A DNA stretch of 64,000 bases from an alpha proteobacterium MED-G09 (GTDB lineage: Bacteria; Pseudomonadota; Alphaproteobacteria; MED-G09), in NCBI GenBank assembly GCA_905182015.1, contig CAJIZT010000002.1, positions 1 to 64,000 of the forward strand, given 5' to 3'. The position numbers and the translations under genes were made by a program. Under the pieces are notes generated by a model. That model searched no databases and was not told where the DNA came from. It worked only from the letters and a program-made list of their open reading frames with translations. Each line of letters begins with the position of its first letter. Positions within the stretch are counted from its first letter, which is position 1. Positions 1-8,512 of this stretch are shown one piece after another.

Positions 1-34
1 CCGCCTATCACTCACCACCTGCTAGCTCTTCAAC

Positions 35-119
35 TGGTGGAGGGAGTTGGATTTGAACCAACGTAGGCATAGCCAACGGGTTTACAGCCCGTCCCCTTTA
101 ACCACTCGGGCACCCCTCC
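35..119 (-). tRNA. tRNA-Tyr (GTA anticodon)
   Basis: Read on the minus strand this folds as a class II tRNA with a long variable arm. The anticodon stem ACGGG/CCCGT encloses loop CTGTAAA, so the anticodon is GTA (tyrosine). The acceptor stem pairs GGAGGGG with CCCTCC plus a G-T closing pair, and the T arm carries GGTTCAAATCC. The 3' CCA is encoded (bases 35-37). It is divergent from rlmB. In many alphaproteobacteria a tRNA-Tyr/tRNA-Gly/tuf region lies next to rlmB, so the sequence beyond the left edge may continue that way, but this cannot be seen here. Confidence 0.97.
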
Positions 120-164
120 AAAGTTTAGAGAGCTTACCAGTGCTTTAATCCAAAGCAGAACTGG

Positions 165-193
165 TTTATTGTGCCTTCTGCAATGAAAGTCAA
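165..193 (-). promoter_or_regulatory. Candidate sigma-70 promoter of tRNA-Tyr
   Basis: On the minus strand a TTGACT -35 box (188-193) is followed after exactly 17 bases by AATAAA (165-170), four of six matches to the -10 consensus. This would start transcription about 40 bases upstream of the tRNA. It is read by eye, with no measured start site. The rest of the 120-318 spacer is very AT-rich, and I found no clear promoter or ribosome binding site for rlmB in it. Confidence 0.5.
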
Positions 194-318
194 TACCTAG
201 AATTCATTTATTAAAAAAAATAATATATTAAATTTTAAAAAAATCCATAAAATATCTGCTACTTGTTATTATTAATAAGAAATTTTATAACAACATCTAA
301 TTAAAAAAGTGTGAAATA

Positions 319-1068
319 ATGAGAAAAAACAACGATAATAGGAACAAAAAGCCTCCCCACTATATCTGGGGTCATCACGCGGTGGTATCGGCTTTAGGAA
401 ACCCTAAAAGAATTATAAAAAAATTATACCTAACAGAAAAAAATGAAGCCCATTTGAATGATCTTAACATTTTATCTCAACATCAAGTTAAGATTCTACA
501 CCTCGGTGAGATTGATAGGTTGTTTCATCAGCAAATGGTTACGCATCAAGGATTTGTTTTGGAGACACTACCTCTGCAAAAAAAACCCTTAGATGAAATT
601 ACAAATTCAAAACTACTGGTCGCTCTTGATCAAGTGACTGATCCTCAAAATATTGGAGCAATCATGCGATCTGCTAAAGTATTTGGTGCATCATCGATAA
701 TAACAACAAAAAAACATAGCCCAGGCGAGACTGGTTCTCTTGCTAAAGCTGCATCTGGTGCGCTAGAGTATATAAATATAGTTGAGGTTACTAATTTAGC
801 TGCAACACTAACCTTATTGTCCAAGAAGGGGTTTATAATTATTGGACTGGATGAACTCGGAGATTCCATGATGAGCGATGTAAAATTAGATCATGATCAG
901 CCAAGGGTATTAGTGATGGGGTCAGAGGGAAAGGGACTGAGACGATTAACAAAAACAAAATGTGATATTATGGCTGTTATTGAGAATAAAACTAACGATG
1001 AGTTTTCAACGTTAAATGTAAGTGTGAGTGCTGCTATTTCACTGTATCAATTATCGATAGGCAATTAA
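319..1068 (+). CDS. rlmB: 23S rRNA (guanosine-2'-O-)-methyltransferase RlmB (SpoU/TrmH family)
   Basis: SPOUT-class methyltransferase, expected to 2'-O-methylate a guanosine of the 23S rRNA peptidyl-transferase region with S-adenosylmethionine. Residues about 15-85 form the substrate-binding N-domain (start YIWGHHAVVSAL). The catalytic domain has all three SpoU motifs: motif 1 around 104-120 (DQVTDPQNIGAIMRSA, with the conserved Asn and Arg), motif 2 at about 197-210 (VLVMGSEGKGLRRL) and motif 3 at about 229-243 (STLNVSVSAAISLYQL), which forms the cofactor knot. The length (249 residues) is normal. The ATG has no clear Shine-Dalgarno sequence. The neighbouring tRNA-Tyr supports assignment as RlmB rather than TrmH. 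An acyl-CoA synthetase follows after 17 bases and may be co-transcribed. Confidence 0.93.
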   Translation: MRKNNDNRNKKPPHYIWGHHAVVSALGNPKRIIKKLYLTEKNEAHLNDLNILSQHQVKILHLGEIDRLFHQQMVTHQGFVLETLPLQKKPLDEITNSKLLVALDQVTDPQNIGAIMRSAKVFGASSIITTKKHSPGETGSLAKAASGALEYINIVEVTNLAATLTLLSKKGFIIIGLDELGDSMMSDVKLDHDQPRVLVMGSEGKGLRRLTKTKCDIMAVIENKTNDEFSTLNVSVSAAISLYQLSIGN

Positions 1069-1085
1069 GTTGGATAAGTAATTAA

Positions 1086-2828
1086 ATGGAATTTCAATCC
1101 CTCAATCAAATTTTTTACGACCGTGTTAAAGAAAGCAAAGACAAACCATTTCTTTGGTCAAAAAAAAATGAAATATGGAACTCAGTAACTTGGGGAGAAG
1201 CAGCCCTAAAAGTCAAAGAGCTTGCAAGTGGTTTGAAATCTCACGGCATCAAGCCTGGTGATAGAGTTGTAATAGTTTCAGAAAATAGACCAGAATGGAT
1301 AATAGCAGATTTGGCAATCACTCTAATTGGAGGAATAACCGTACCTGCTTACACAACAAACACTGAAGACGATCACCAGTATATAATAAAACACTCAGAG
1401 GCAAAGGCTGTAATAGCATCTAGCAATATACTAGCTAATCGACTGGCTTTGGCAATTACCCGAACAAAAATATGTAAGCTACTAATAACTATAGATGATT
1501 ACAATGGATTTGAACCAGAAGATCTTAAAATAATAAGTTTTGATGAAGTTGTTAGCTTTGGAAGGAATACAATAGAGAGTTCATCAGAACACCTTGATCG
1601 AATTCAACCTGACGATGTCTCTTGTATAATTTATACATCTGGTACCGGGGGTAGACCAAAAGGAGTAATGCTAACTCATAAAAATATTTACTCAAATCTT
1701 CTCGGAGCCGCTGATTTATTGGAAATTATTGGTAAAAAAAATAACAAATATCTCTCTCTTGTACCTTTGTCTCACTCGTATGAGCATACCGCAGGGTTAT
1801 ATCTTCAGGTCAACCTGGGGTCAGAAATATACTTCTGCGAAGGACCTGAAAAATTTTCTTCCAACCTCTTGGAAATCTCGCCAACACTCACGACAGCTGT
1901 TCCTAGAATATTCGAGGTAATACACGATAGGATTAAAATTCAAATAAAGAATAAGGGGTTTCTAATAAGATCTATGTTTAATAGATCGATAAAGCTTGGA
2001 AAGAAAAAATTGACGACCAAAATCAATGTCTTTGAGTTAATGGAGTACTATTCTTATGCTTACCTTGTTCGAAAAAAAATTAATAGGCAACTTGGTGGAA
2101 AGTTAAGAGCCTTTGTTTCAGGAGGTGCCGCCCTTAATCCCGATATAGGTAACTTCTTTTTAGCCTTAAATATTAAGATACTGCAAGGATATGGTCAGAC
2201 TGAAGCAAGTCCTTTGATTAGCGCAAATCGTCCTGAAAATATAAAAATTGAAACTGTTGGCCCTCCGGTAAGGGGTGTTGAGGTAAGACTTGGTGATGAT
2301 GGGGAGCTTCTAGTTCGAGGTGATTGCGTGATGAAAGGTTACTGGAGGGATGAAAAAACAACAACCGAAACTATTATAGACGGCTGGCTTTATACGGGCG
2401 ATATAGCATCTATTGCCGATGATGGATTTATTACCATAATAGGAAGAAAAAAAGAATTAATTGTCAATTCTGGCGGTGATAATATAGCTCCTACAAGACC
2501 AGAGGGGTCATTAATATTTCAAGATACAATTTTTCAAGCAATGGTAGAGGGTGACAGGAGGCCCTACTTAGTTGCAATAATTGTTCCTGAAAAAGAAAAA
2601 GTCTCAAACCTTACAGACCAAGAGATCAATACTTTGATTTCAGAGGAAGTAAAAAAAGCTAACGAAAGCCTTTCTTCGATAGAAAAAATAAGAAAATTTA
2701 TTGTTATTCTAGAGCCCTTTTCTACAGACAATGGCTTGCTTACTCCTACAATGAAAGTAAGGCGACATAAGGTAAAAGAAATCTACGGCGAAGCTCTAAA
2801 TGACTTATACGGCTCAAAAATAAAATAA
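1086..2828 (+). CDS. Long-chain acyl-CoA synthetase (AMP-forming, FadD/FAA1-like)
   Basis: ANL-superfamily ligase that activates a carboxylic acid to acyl-AMP and then acyl-CoA. The AMP-binding P-loop is at about 181-197 (IIYTSGTGGRPKGVMLTH). The A5 motif GYGQTEASP is at about 368-376, the A7-type motif GWLYTGDIA at about 433-441, and the A8 hinge GRKKELIVNSGGDNIAP at about 453-469. The NSGGDN variant and the segment of roughly 90 residues between P-loop and A5 fit the FAA1/long-chain class better than short-chain acetate or propionate ligases. The acyl substrate cannot be read from sequence. It lies 17 bases after rlmB and just before the P450 and oxidative island, so it could serve either housekeeping fatty-acid activation or CoA loading of island products. 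Confidence 0.88.
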   Translation: MEFQSLNQIFYDRVKESKDKPFLWSKKNEIWNSVTWGEAALKVKELASGLKSHGIKPGDRVVIVSENRPEWIIADLAITLIGGITVPAYTTNTEDDHQYIIKHSEAKAVIASSNILANRLALAITRTKICKLLITIDDYNGFEPEDLKIISFDEVVSFGRNTIESSSEHLDRIQPDDVSCIIYTSGTGGRPKGVMLTHKNIYSNLLGAADLLEIIGKKNNKYLSLVPLSHSYEHTAGLYLQVNLGSEIYFCEGPEKFSSNLLEISPTLTTAVPRIFEVIHDRIKIQIKNKGFLIRSMFNRSIKLGKKKLTTKINVFELMEYYSYAYLVRKKINRQLGGKLRAFVSGGAALNPDIGNFFLALNIKILQGYGQTEASPLISANRPENIKIETVGPPVRGVEVRLGDDGELLVRGDCVMKGYWRDEKTTTETIIDGWLYTGDIASIADDGFITIIGRKKELIVNSGGDNIAPTRPEGSLIFQDTIFQAMVEGDRRPYLVAIIVPEKEKVSNLTDQEINTLISEEVKKANESLSSIEKIRKFIVILEPFSTDNGLLTPTMKVRRHKVKEIYGEALNDLYGSKIK

Positions 2829-2884
2829 TAGTAAATATATAAGTTTTATTTTCTATAAACCTTGAGTTTAATTAATTTTAAAAT

Positions 2885-2898
2885 ACATTAATTAATGT
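2885..2898. promoter_or_regulatory. 14-bp perfect palindrome upstream of the first P450
   Basis: ACATTAATTAATGT is a perfect inverted repeat, centred about 47 bases before the P450 start. Symmetric sites of this size are typical of TetR- or MarR-type regulators, but none is encoded in the window. The core is AT-only in an AT-rich spacer, so chance symmetry is possible. The rest of the 2829-2937 spacer shows no other clear element. Confidence 0.25.
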
Positions 2899-2937
2899 TT
2901 AAGTAAATTTATTGCTAGATCAAAGGGGCGCATAACG

Positions 2938-4320
2938 ATGACTAAAGAAAGTAGTAGCAAAAACAATGAAGAGGCCAAATGTCCTATTTCGTTAGGGGAT
3001 GTTGATTTATTCGCCCCTGGCGCTCAAAAGTACTGGTATGAGTCTTATGAGATACTTCATAAAGAATCCCCCGTGCACTGTATTCCAGAAGAAGGAACAT
3101 CCCCAGATTCGGATGGTTTTATTTTATCAAAATATGAAGATATTGCTTTTGTAGTTAAGGATATTTTAAGATTCCCTCCTCCTGTAATGAAAAGCTCAGA
3201 CTTGGAAAAAAGTGGAACTAGCGGTTTTAACTCAGAAAATAAAGATGATGAAGCCCCTTCCCTGCCCGCAAGCACTGTTGTAAGCAGACACGATCCGAGC
3301 CTAATGAATGCCTTCCAGGTGTCCATTATGAGTCTAAGGCCTAATGAGGAGTTATGGAAAGCCCATAAGCGTCAGCTAACTGATCCCTGGGTAGGAACCG
3401 GCGCCGAAAGACATCAGGAAATGATAACTAAGTCTGCTAACGGTCTAATCGATAAATGGATCGACGGGAATGGTGTCGAGTTTATATCCGAATTTGCAAT
3501 GCCTTTACCTCAAATAGTTATGGCTAACGTCATAGGGTTTCCGTTAAAAGATATACCTTTACTCAAAAAATGGGGGGACGCTATGGTCATGCCATTTGTT
3601 TATGGTCAAGGTCACAGAAACCTCTTAACCAAGGAGCAATCCGATGATCAGCAAGTCTTGTTGGCCGAATTTGGTGAATACGTTGTAGACCAGCTCGAGG
3701 AAAAAAAGAAAAACCCTAAGGATGATATGCTTTCTTTTTTAACAACTGTTAACTATGAGCCATATAACCGTAAGCTTACGGATACAGAAATTATTGGAGT
3801 GGCTTTTGCTATGATAATTGGCGGCCTAGAAACAACGCAATACGCTATATCTGAACAAGCTCAAATACTGTGTAAAACTCCTGAGCTATTTAAGGAGATT
3901 AAGAAAGATAGGTCTAAGGTTAGGTCTTTTGTTGAAGAGACTCTCAGAGTCAGAGCCCCAACACAAGGACTTTCAACGAGAATGACGACACAAGATGAAG
4001 AGTTCCAAGGGGTAAAGGTTCCTGCTGGTTCAATCTTACATCTTCGTTATGGTGCCGCAAACGTTGACGCAGAAACATTTGAATGCCCTCATCAAATTAA
4101 TTTAGAAAGAAAGGCTTTAACTCGCCACCTAACTTTTTCACAAGGTCATAGGACATGCCCTGGAAACGGAATATCCAGACTCGAGCAAACAATTGCATGG
4201 AACCTTTTGTTGGATAGAGTTGAAAGCATGGAATTCGCTCCGGATGCTAATTTTGATCATCAGCCAGGTATTATGCTTGGCGCATTAGAGTTAAAAATTA
4301 ATTTTGAGAAAGAAGGTTAA
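2938..4320 (+). CDS. Cytochrome P450
   Basis: Soluble bacterial class I-type P450 monooxygenase (460 residues, slightly long). The I-helix oxygen-activation motif reads IIGGLETTQ, the K-helix ExxR is EETLR, and the heme-binding loop is FSQGHRTCPGN with the axial thiolate at Cys407. No membrane anchor is visible. The long insertion at about residues 80-115, rich in Ser, Asp and Glu, sits in the region before the C helix. No P450 ferredoxin or ferredoxin reductase lies beside it; a ferredoxin and an FNR occur at 56.6-58 kb. The substrate is unknown. It opens the oxidative island, and a small membrane protein follows after 59 bases on the same strand. Confidence 0.92.
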   Translation: MTKESSSKNNEEAKCPISLGDVDLFAPGAQKYWYESYEILHKESPVHCIPEEGTSPDSDGFILSKYEDIAFVVKDILRFPPPVMKSSDLEKSGTSGFNSENKDDEAPSLPASTVVSRHDPSLMNAFQVSIMSLRPNEELWKAHKRQLTDPWVGTGAERHQEMITKSANGLIDKWIDGNGVEFISEFAMPLPQIVMANVIGFPLKDIPLLKKWGDAMVMPFVYGQGHRNLLTKEQSDDQQVLLAEFGEYVVDQLEEKKKNPKDDMLSFLTTVNYEPYNRKLTDTEIIGVAFAMIIGGLETTQYAISEQAQILCKTPELFKEIKKDRSKVRSFVEETLRVRAPTQGLSTRMTTQDEEFQGVKVPAGSILHLRYGAANVDAETFECPHQINLERKALTRHLTFSQGHRTCPGNGISRLEQTIAWNLLLDRVESMEFAPDANFDHQPGIMLGALELKINFEKEG

Positions 4321-4379
4321 AAAAAGAAATATCTTAATATATGTATAATTCAAAGACCGGTTTAAAAAAAGGAGTTAAT

Positions 4380-4763
4380 ATGTTTTTAGCTAGAATAATT
4401 TCAATATTACCCGCAATTTTACTTCTTCCAAGAGGAGTAGGTTGGGTTTTAAATCCTGCCGAAAATGCTTTAGATTTTGGTTTTATTTTTAACGAACTTA
4501 GTAATCATGCCCAAAATACATTAATTAGAGACTTTAGTGCTTTTTTTATTGGAATCTCTATCATGTGTATCATTGGGGCATTAAGAATGAAGTATATTTG
4601 GCTCGCTGCTCCAGCACTCATATTCCTAATTGTAGTTATAGCTCACATCATAGCTGCAACAATTTATAGTACAGGTTTTATGGACGTTCTTTTCGGGGAA
4701 ATTTTATTATTTTTATTATGCTCTTTAGGATCATACTTAATTTATAAGCAAGAAAATATATAA
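4380..4763 (+). CDS. Small membrane protein of unknown function (about four helices)
   Basis: I do not recognise this family. The ATG at 4380 is chosen because GGAG (4371-4374) stands five bases before it; an in-frame ATG at 4341 would add 13 polar residues without a ribosome binding site. The 127-residue product has hydrophobic segments at about 3-25, 50-68, 73-95 and 100-122. That suggests four membrane helices with short loops, the first loop carrying an Asn/Asp-rich stretch. It lies downstream of a P450 on the same strand, so membrane association or transport related to the P450 substrate is possible but unsupported. Confidence 0.6.
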   Translation: MFLARIISILPAILLLPRGVGWVLNPAENALDFGFIFNELSNHAQNTLIRDFSAFFIGISIMCIIGALRMKYIWLAAPALIFLIVVIAHIIAATIYSTGFMDVLFGEILLFLLCSLGSYLIYKQENI

Positions 4764-4872
4764 TGCCCCCCCTTTAAGAAACTAACCTTATGTGGTTTTT
4801 AGGAAAGGTAATTATTGAGTGGTAATAAATTAATCAGTTTATTAAGTTGAGCGTTTACGCAACGAAAATTAG

Positions 4873-5790
4873 TTATTTATTTGATGTTAGTAAGGAGTAA
4901 AACATCTTTATCATTTTCATTCTTTTGAAAAAGTATGGAAAAATTAAAAGATTTAAGATTGGTATTATTTTGAAATAATGTGATGGAGATATTCTTTGCG
5001 CTATCTCCATTATTTTTGCATCCAGCCCAACAAAAATTCTTTTTTTATTTCTTTTAACACCTTTGAGTATAATTTTTGCAGCTTTATCAGGGCTCATACC
5101 AGATTCTTTAAAAGCATTACCAACCTCTTTAACCGTAAGAGAATTTCCTTTTGTATCTTTTGCATACTCACCGTTAGTTAAAAGAATATCATTTCCAAAC
5201 CTTGCATCGAGAACAATATTAGTCCCTATATGACCTGGGTAAACACAACTTACCTGAACCCGGTCATCATTTAATTCCATTGCTAAACTTTCAGTAAAAC
5301 CCCTTACAGCAAATTTTGAAGCATGATAAACGCTATTGTTTGGTGTGGTTATTATTCCAAAAATTGAAGATGTGTTTACTAGTGCCGTTTCTTCACCTTT
5401 CATTAAATGTGGTAAGAAAGCTCTGGAGCAATACACTAAAGAATTATAATTAATATCATTACACCAATCCCAGTCCGATTCCTCCATCGCTAAAAATGCT
5501 GAGGGTGAAACGACGCCGGCGTTATTAAAAAGTAAATCCACCTTTCCGTGATTCGTTAATGTTTTTTCAACCAAAATATCGATATTACTCTTATCCCTTA
5601 AATCAAGAAGGTGGGATGAGCATGAAACATTATAATTTTTAATTAAATCTTCGGTTTCTTTTAAGGAGGTCTTGTTAATATCGCATATAACAACATCAGA
5701 ACCCTCTTTAGCTAGGTTTAGAGCCAAATATCGGCCCATACCAGATCCTGCACCAGTAATAACCGAGACCTTATTTTGAAATGTTTTCAT
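4873..5790 (-). CDS. Short-chain dehydrogenase/reductase (SDR)
   Basis: Classical NAD(P)-dependent oxidoreductase of 305 residues. The cofactor motif TGAGSGMG is at 12-19, NNAG at 89-92, a catalytic Ser at about 141-142 and the YHASK active site at Tyr155/Lys159. The C-terminus runs about 40 residues past the usual 250-residue fold and ends in a hydrophobic and basic stretch (IPILNLLIFPYFFKRMK), which suggests peripheral membrane contact, as in SDRs acting on lipid-like substrates. The substrate is not predictable. It is transcribed toward the P450 region, with tRNA-Thr just upstream on the same strand. Confidence 0.88.
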   Translation of the reverse strand: MKTFQNKVSVITGAGSGMGRYLALNLAKEGSDVVICDINKTSLKETEDLIKNYNVSCSSHLLDLRDKSNIDILVEKTLTNHGKVDLLFNNAGVVSPSAFLAMEESDWDWCNDINYNSLVYCSRAFLPHLMKGEETALVNTSSIFGIITTPNNSVYHASKFAVRGFTESLAMELNDDRVQVSCVYPGHIGTNIVLDARFGNDILLTNGEYAKDTKGNSLTVKEVGNAFKESGMSPDKAAKIILKGVKRNKKRIFVGLDAKIMEIAQRISPSHYFKIIPILNLLIFPYFFKRMKMIKMFYSLLTSNK

Positions 5791-5838
5791 AGTAGCGTCC
5801 CGATATTTTTATAATTAATAAATAGGATGACAATTTAA

Positions 5839-5914
5839 TGGTGCCGACGGAGAGATTCGAACTCCCGACCCCCTGATTACAAATCAGGTGCTCTACCAGC
5901 TGAGCTACGTCGGC
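5839..5914 (-). tRNA. tRNA-Thr (TGT anticodon)
   Basis: On the minus strand a standard cloverleaf: acceptor GCCGACG/CGTCGGC, D arm AGCTCAGCTGGTAGAGC, anticodon stem CTGAT/ATCAG with loop TTTGTAA giving TGT (threonine), and T loop GTTCGAATC. The CCA end is encoded (5839-5841). It lies between the SDR gene and a long non-coding spacer. Confidence 0.97.
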
Positions 5915-6228
5915 ATATTTAGCTATTCTAAGTGGCTTAATGATTAAAATAGTCGCTCGTTAAACAATAAATTCAAAAACGAACATTTTGATACACCATA
6001 TATTAGGAAAGGTGAAGTTGAAAAAGCATTTAAGGTGATACGAAAGTTATTTATTAGTTAATCGTAAATAAAAAAGTATCCTTTATTTCTAAAGGTTACT
6101 TTTCAATCTAAAAAATATTAACCTTGGGTTAGGCATTTAATATATTTTCACGAAAGCAAAATCCGTTCTATTTCGACTTAATGAAGAAGATAACTTAGGT
6201 TTAATTGTTTGCCTTAAGCTAAAATTAA
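5915..6228. other. Non-coding spacer of 314 bases
   Basis: No open reading frame of more than a few codons is seen on either strand. It contains the hairpin at 6072-6103 and otherwise AT-rich sequence. It separates tRNA-Thr from the 6.2-14.7 kb minus-strand run of accessory genes. I recognise no known small RNA in it. Confidence 0.6.
6072..6103 (-). terminator. Candidate rho-independent terminator of the 6.2-14.7 kb minus-strand run
   Basis: A 13-bp stem with one mismatch (arms 6072-6084 and 6091-6103) closes a six-base loop. Read on the minus strand the stem runs into a T-rich tail (CTTTTTTATTT), as an intrinsic terminator does. It lies about 125 bases past the stop codon of the nitronate-monooxygenase-like gene. 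The stem is AT-rich, which weakens it. Confidence 0.5.
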
Positions 6229-7206
6229 TTAATCTTTTAAGAAACCGGCCAACCGATTATTTATAATTATCTCAGACTCTTCCATTATTTGATCAATTAA
6301 TTCTTTACACGTTGGAATATCGTGAATTAAACCAGCAACCATTCCGCAAGACCAAGCGCCAGATTCTGGCTTACCTTCAATCATTACTTTGGGGTATATG
6401 CCTGCAACTTCGTCGACGATATCTTCAAATTTAAGGTTCGGTCCTAGGTCTTTTTCTTTTTGAAGCAATCTTTCAACAGCAGGGTTATTTAAAACTCTTT
6501 CAGTGTTTCGTAATGGTCGCATCACTAATCTTGTATCTAATTCGCTAGCATTAAGAATTGCTTGCTTTACATTTTCATGAACAGGGGCTTCTTTTGTCGC
6601 AATGAATCTTGTCCCCATATTAATCCCTTCAGCACCCATCGACAAAGCACCAACAAGACTTCTCGCATCAGCCATACCGCCAGATGCAACAAAAGGTATT
6701 TCAAGTTCATCCGCGGCCCTTGGAAGGAGAATAAAGTTAGGAATATCGTCTTCTCCCGGATGCCCACCACACTCAAAACCATCAACAGACACTGCATCAC
6801 ATCCAATTGATTGGGCTTTCAGGGCATGCCTTACCGCTGTGCATTTATGAATAACTTTAACATCCGCCTCTTTCAGCATTGGCAAGTACTTTGCAGGATT
6901 GTTTCCTGCTGTTTCAACAACCTTTACACCAGAATCAATAATTACTTTAAATAAGGCTGGGTAATCTGGTGGAGTAAGGGCTGGCAAAAAGGTCATATTT
7001 ACACCGATCGGCTTATCTGTCATCTCCTGACACCTTGCTATTTCTGCTGCAAGTTTTTCGGGTGTTCCTTGTGTTAAGCCGGTTATTATTCCTAAACCAC
7101 CTGCATTTGATACAGCAGCAGCCATTTCAGCCAATCCAACAAAATGCATTCCGCCTTGAATAATTGGGTGCTCTATATTTAAAAGTTCAGTAATTTTAGT
7201 TTTCAT
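6229..7206 (-). CDS. Nitronate monooxygenase / 2-nitropropane dioxygenase family flavoprotein
   Basis: FMN-binding TIM-barrel protein of 325 residues. The N-terminus HPIIQGGMHFVGLAEMAAAV, the loop GFECGGHPGE with the family catalytic His149, and the phosphate-binding segments SGGMADARSLVGAL and GAEGINMGTRF place it in the NMO/2NPD family. This family includes nitronate monooxygenases and FabK-type enoyl-ACP reductases. Adjacency to Rieske and SDR genes, not to fatty-acid synthesis genes, favours a catabolic or detoxifying role. The ATG is preceded by GGAGA. It is the last gene of the minus-strand run and has the candidate terminator beyond it. Confidence 0.85.
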   Translation of the reverse strand: MKTKITELLNIEHPIIQGGMHFVGLAEMAAAVSNAGGLGIITGLTQGTPEKLAAEIARCQEMTDKPIGVNMTFLPALTPPDYPALFKVIIDSGVKVVETAGNNPAKYLPMLKEADVKVIHKCTAVRHALKAQSIGCDAVSVDGFECGGHPGEDDIPNFILLPRAADELEIPFVASGGMADARSLVGALSMGAEGINMGTRFIATKEAPVHENVKQAILNASELDTRLVMRPLRNTERVLNNPAVERLLQKEKDLGPNLKFEDIVDEVAGIYPKVMIEGKPESGAWSCGMVAGLIHDIPTCKELIDQIMEESEIIINNRLAGFLKD

Positions 7207-7225
7207 TTTTAATTCTCCAAATTAG

Positions 7226-8416
7226 TTATTCGAATAATGATGTTAAATCTTTATCTTTAGTCTTTAGGATCTTATCAATCCACCCATGAAAGCTTTGCCC
7301 GCCTCCTTCATTTTTACCAAACATTACACTATCAATCATTCCTGTTTTCAGGCTTTTCTGAAGTCTTAGACCCGTGGCATAATCTTCTTCGCGAACAACA
7401 TACTCTAATAATTCAAATTGCTTATTTGCTTCTTTTGTTTGCTCTTCATTAGGTTCATTTTCCATAAGATAATATTGATTAGTATAAGATTCTCCTGGTG
7501 TTTCGCCCGGCATTAATTGTGATAAAAGAATGCTTCTTCCACCGCCATTGAAAGATGCAATCGAAACATGCGGGAAAATTGTCCAAACACCCGCCATTAA
7601 TACATCCATCGGCCATTCATCCACCTCAAGGCTATCAAAGGCTTTACCTTGTCCATTTCTTTCAGGAGATCTGTAGGGTGAAATCACTCTTTGATGAGGA
7701 CCCCACTCGTAATAATTAGCTTGATTGGAGATGTCAGATCCAAAAGTCTCACTATGTAAAACAGGTAGATGATATAAATCAAGGTACCCGTCATAAGCAA
7801 CCTTCCAATTGGGCCCTTTTACTGTTCTTTGATCAAACACATGCCAATTTTTGAGATCAAATAACTCTAACATTGAATCATATCCTGATAGAAAACTTTC
7901 AATACATAAGTCTGATTTAGGGTTTAAAGTACCCCAGATGATCCCCGCTCTCTCCAATACTGGTAATGAGATTAAGCTGTGACATGATTTATCAATTTCA
8001 CCAAACTCATGGGCTGATGAAATACCAATCAGCGCACCTTGATCGTTATAAGTCCATGCATGATAAGGGCAGCTAAATCTTTTTTTATTGCCATTACCAT
8101 TCTCTACTAATGCCGAACCTCTGTGGCTGCATGCATTGAGGAAAGCTTTAATTTCACCGCTAGAATCCCTTACTAGTAAAACAGGCACTCCAACAACATC
8201 CATAGCTTTATAGTCACCAGGGTTTGGTATCTCGTTTGACACAGATAGTACCAAAGGAATTCTTTTAAAAATTAAATCAATCTCTTTTTGCCATATCGTT
8301 GGATCATAATAATTTTCAGCAGGAACTTTAACAATATTATCAACAAGCTCCATTGTTCCCGCGTCAGCGTGCTTCTTGTTATTACGGGCAATTTCTAGTA
8401 AACGCGATTTACTCAT
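7226..8416 (-). CDS. Rieske non-heme iron oxygenase, alpha subunit (copy A)
   Basis: Catalytic subunit of a ring-hydroxylating-type oxygenase (396 residues). The Rieske [2Fe-2S] ligands are Cys96-x-His98 and Cys116-x2-His119 (CSHRG, CPYHAW). The catalytic iron site shows Asp213 and His216/His221 in YLDLYHLPVLH; the third ligand is probably in the late EEDYATG segment. Asp213 sits at the usual electron-bridging position. No beta subunit, ferredoxin or reductase is adjacent, so it is probably an alpha-only oligomer fed by a shared electron chain. A clear paralogue lies at 16.7-18 kb with the same C-terminal pattern (FHxWIDKIL...KDLxSLF). The substrate is unknown; despite the family name it need not be aromatic. 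Confidence 0.9.
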   Translation of the reverse strand: MSKSRLLEIARNNKKHADAGTMELVDNIVKVPAENYYDPTIWQKEIDLIFKRIPLVLSVSNEIPNPGDYKAMDVVGVPVLLVRDSSGEIKAFLNACSHRGSALVENGNGNKKRFSCPYHAWTYNDQGALIGISSAHEFGEIDKSCHSLISLPVLERAGIIWGTLNPKSDLCIESFLSGYDSMLELFDLKNWHVFDQRTVKGPNWKVAYDGYLDLYHLPVLHSETFGSDISNQANYYEWGPHQRVISPYRSPERNGQGKAFDSLEVDEWPMDVLMAGVWTIFPHVSIASFNGGGRSILLSQLMPGETPGESYTNQYYLMENEPNEEQTKEANKQFELLEYVVREEDYATGLRLQKSLKTGMIDSVMFGKNEGGGQSFHGWIDKILKTKDKDLTSLFE

Positions 8417-8512
8417 ATCATTAAGTACCTTTGACTAAAGTTAAACTAAACCTACCTTACTTATTTTACAAAATTCAACTGATAAATAAAAGAGGTCATT
8501 ATTTTTAATAAA

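Noticed and set aside
1-34. Possible second tRNA or gene end at the left edge
   Set aside because: No cloverleaf or open frame could be built from the 34 bases.
3057-3326. Antisense open frame inside the first P450
   Set aside because: The P450 frame carries all family motifs; the antisense frame has none and is a shadow.
6562-6850. Three overlapping open frames within the nitronate monooxygenase gene
   Set aside because: They read across its conserved FMN-binding motifs and show no family pattern of their own.
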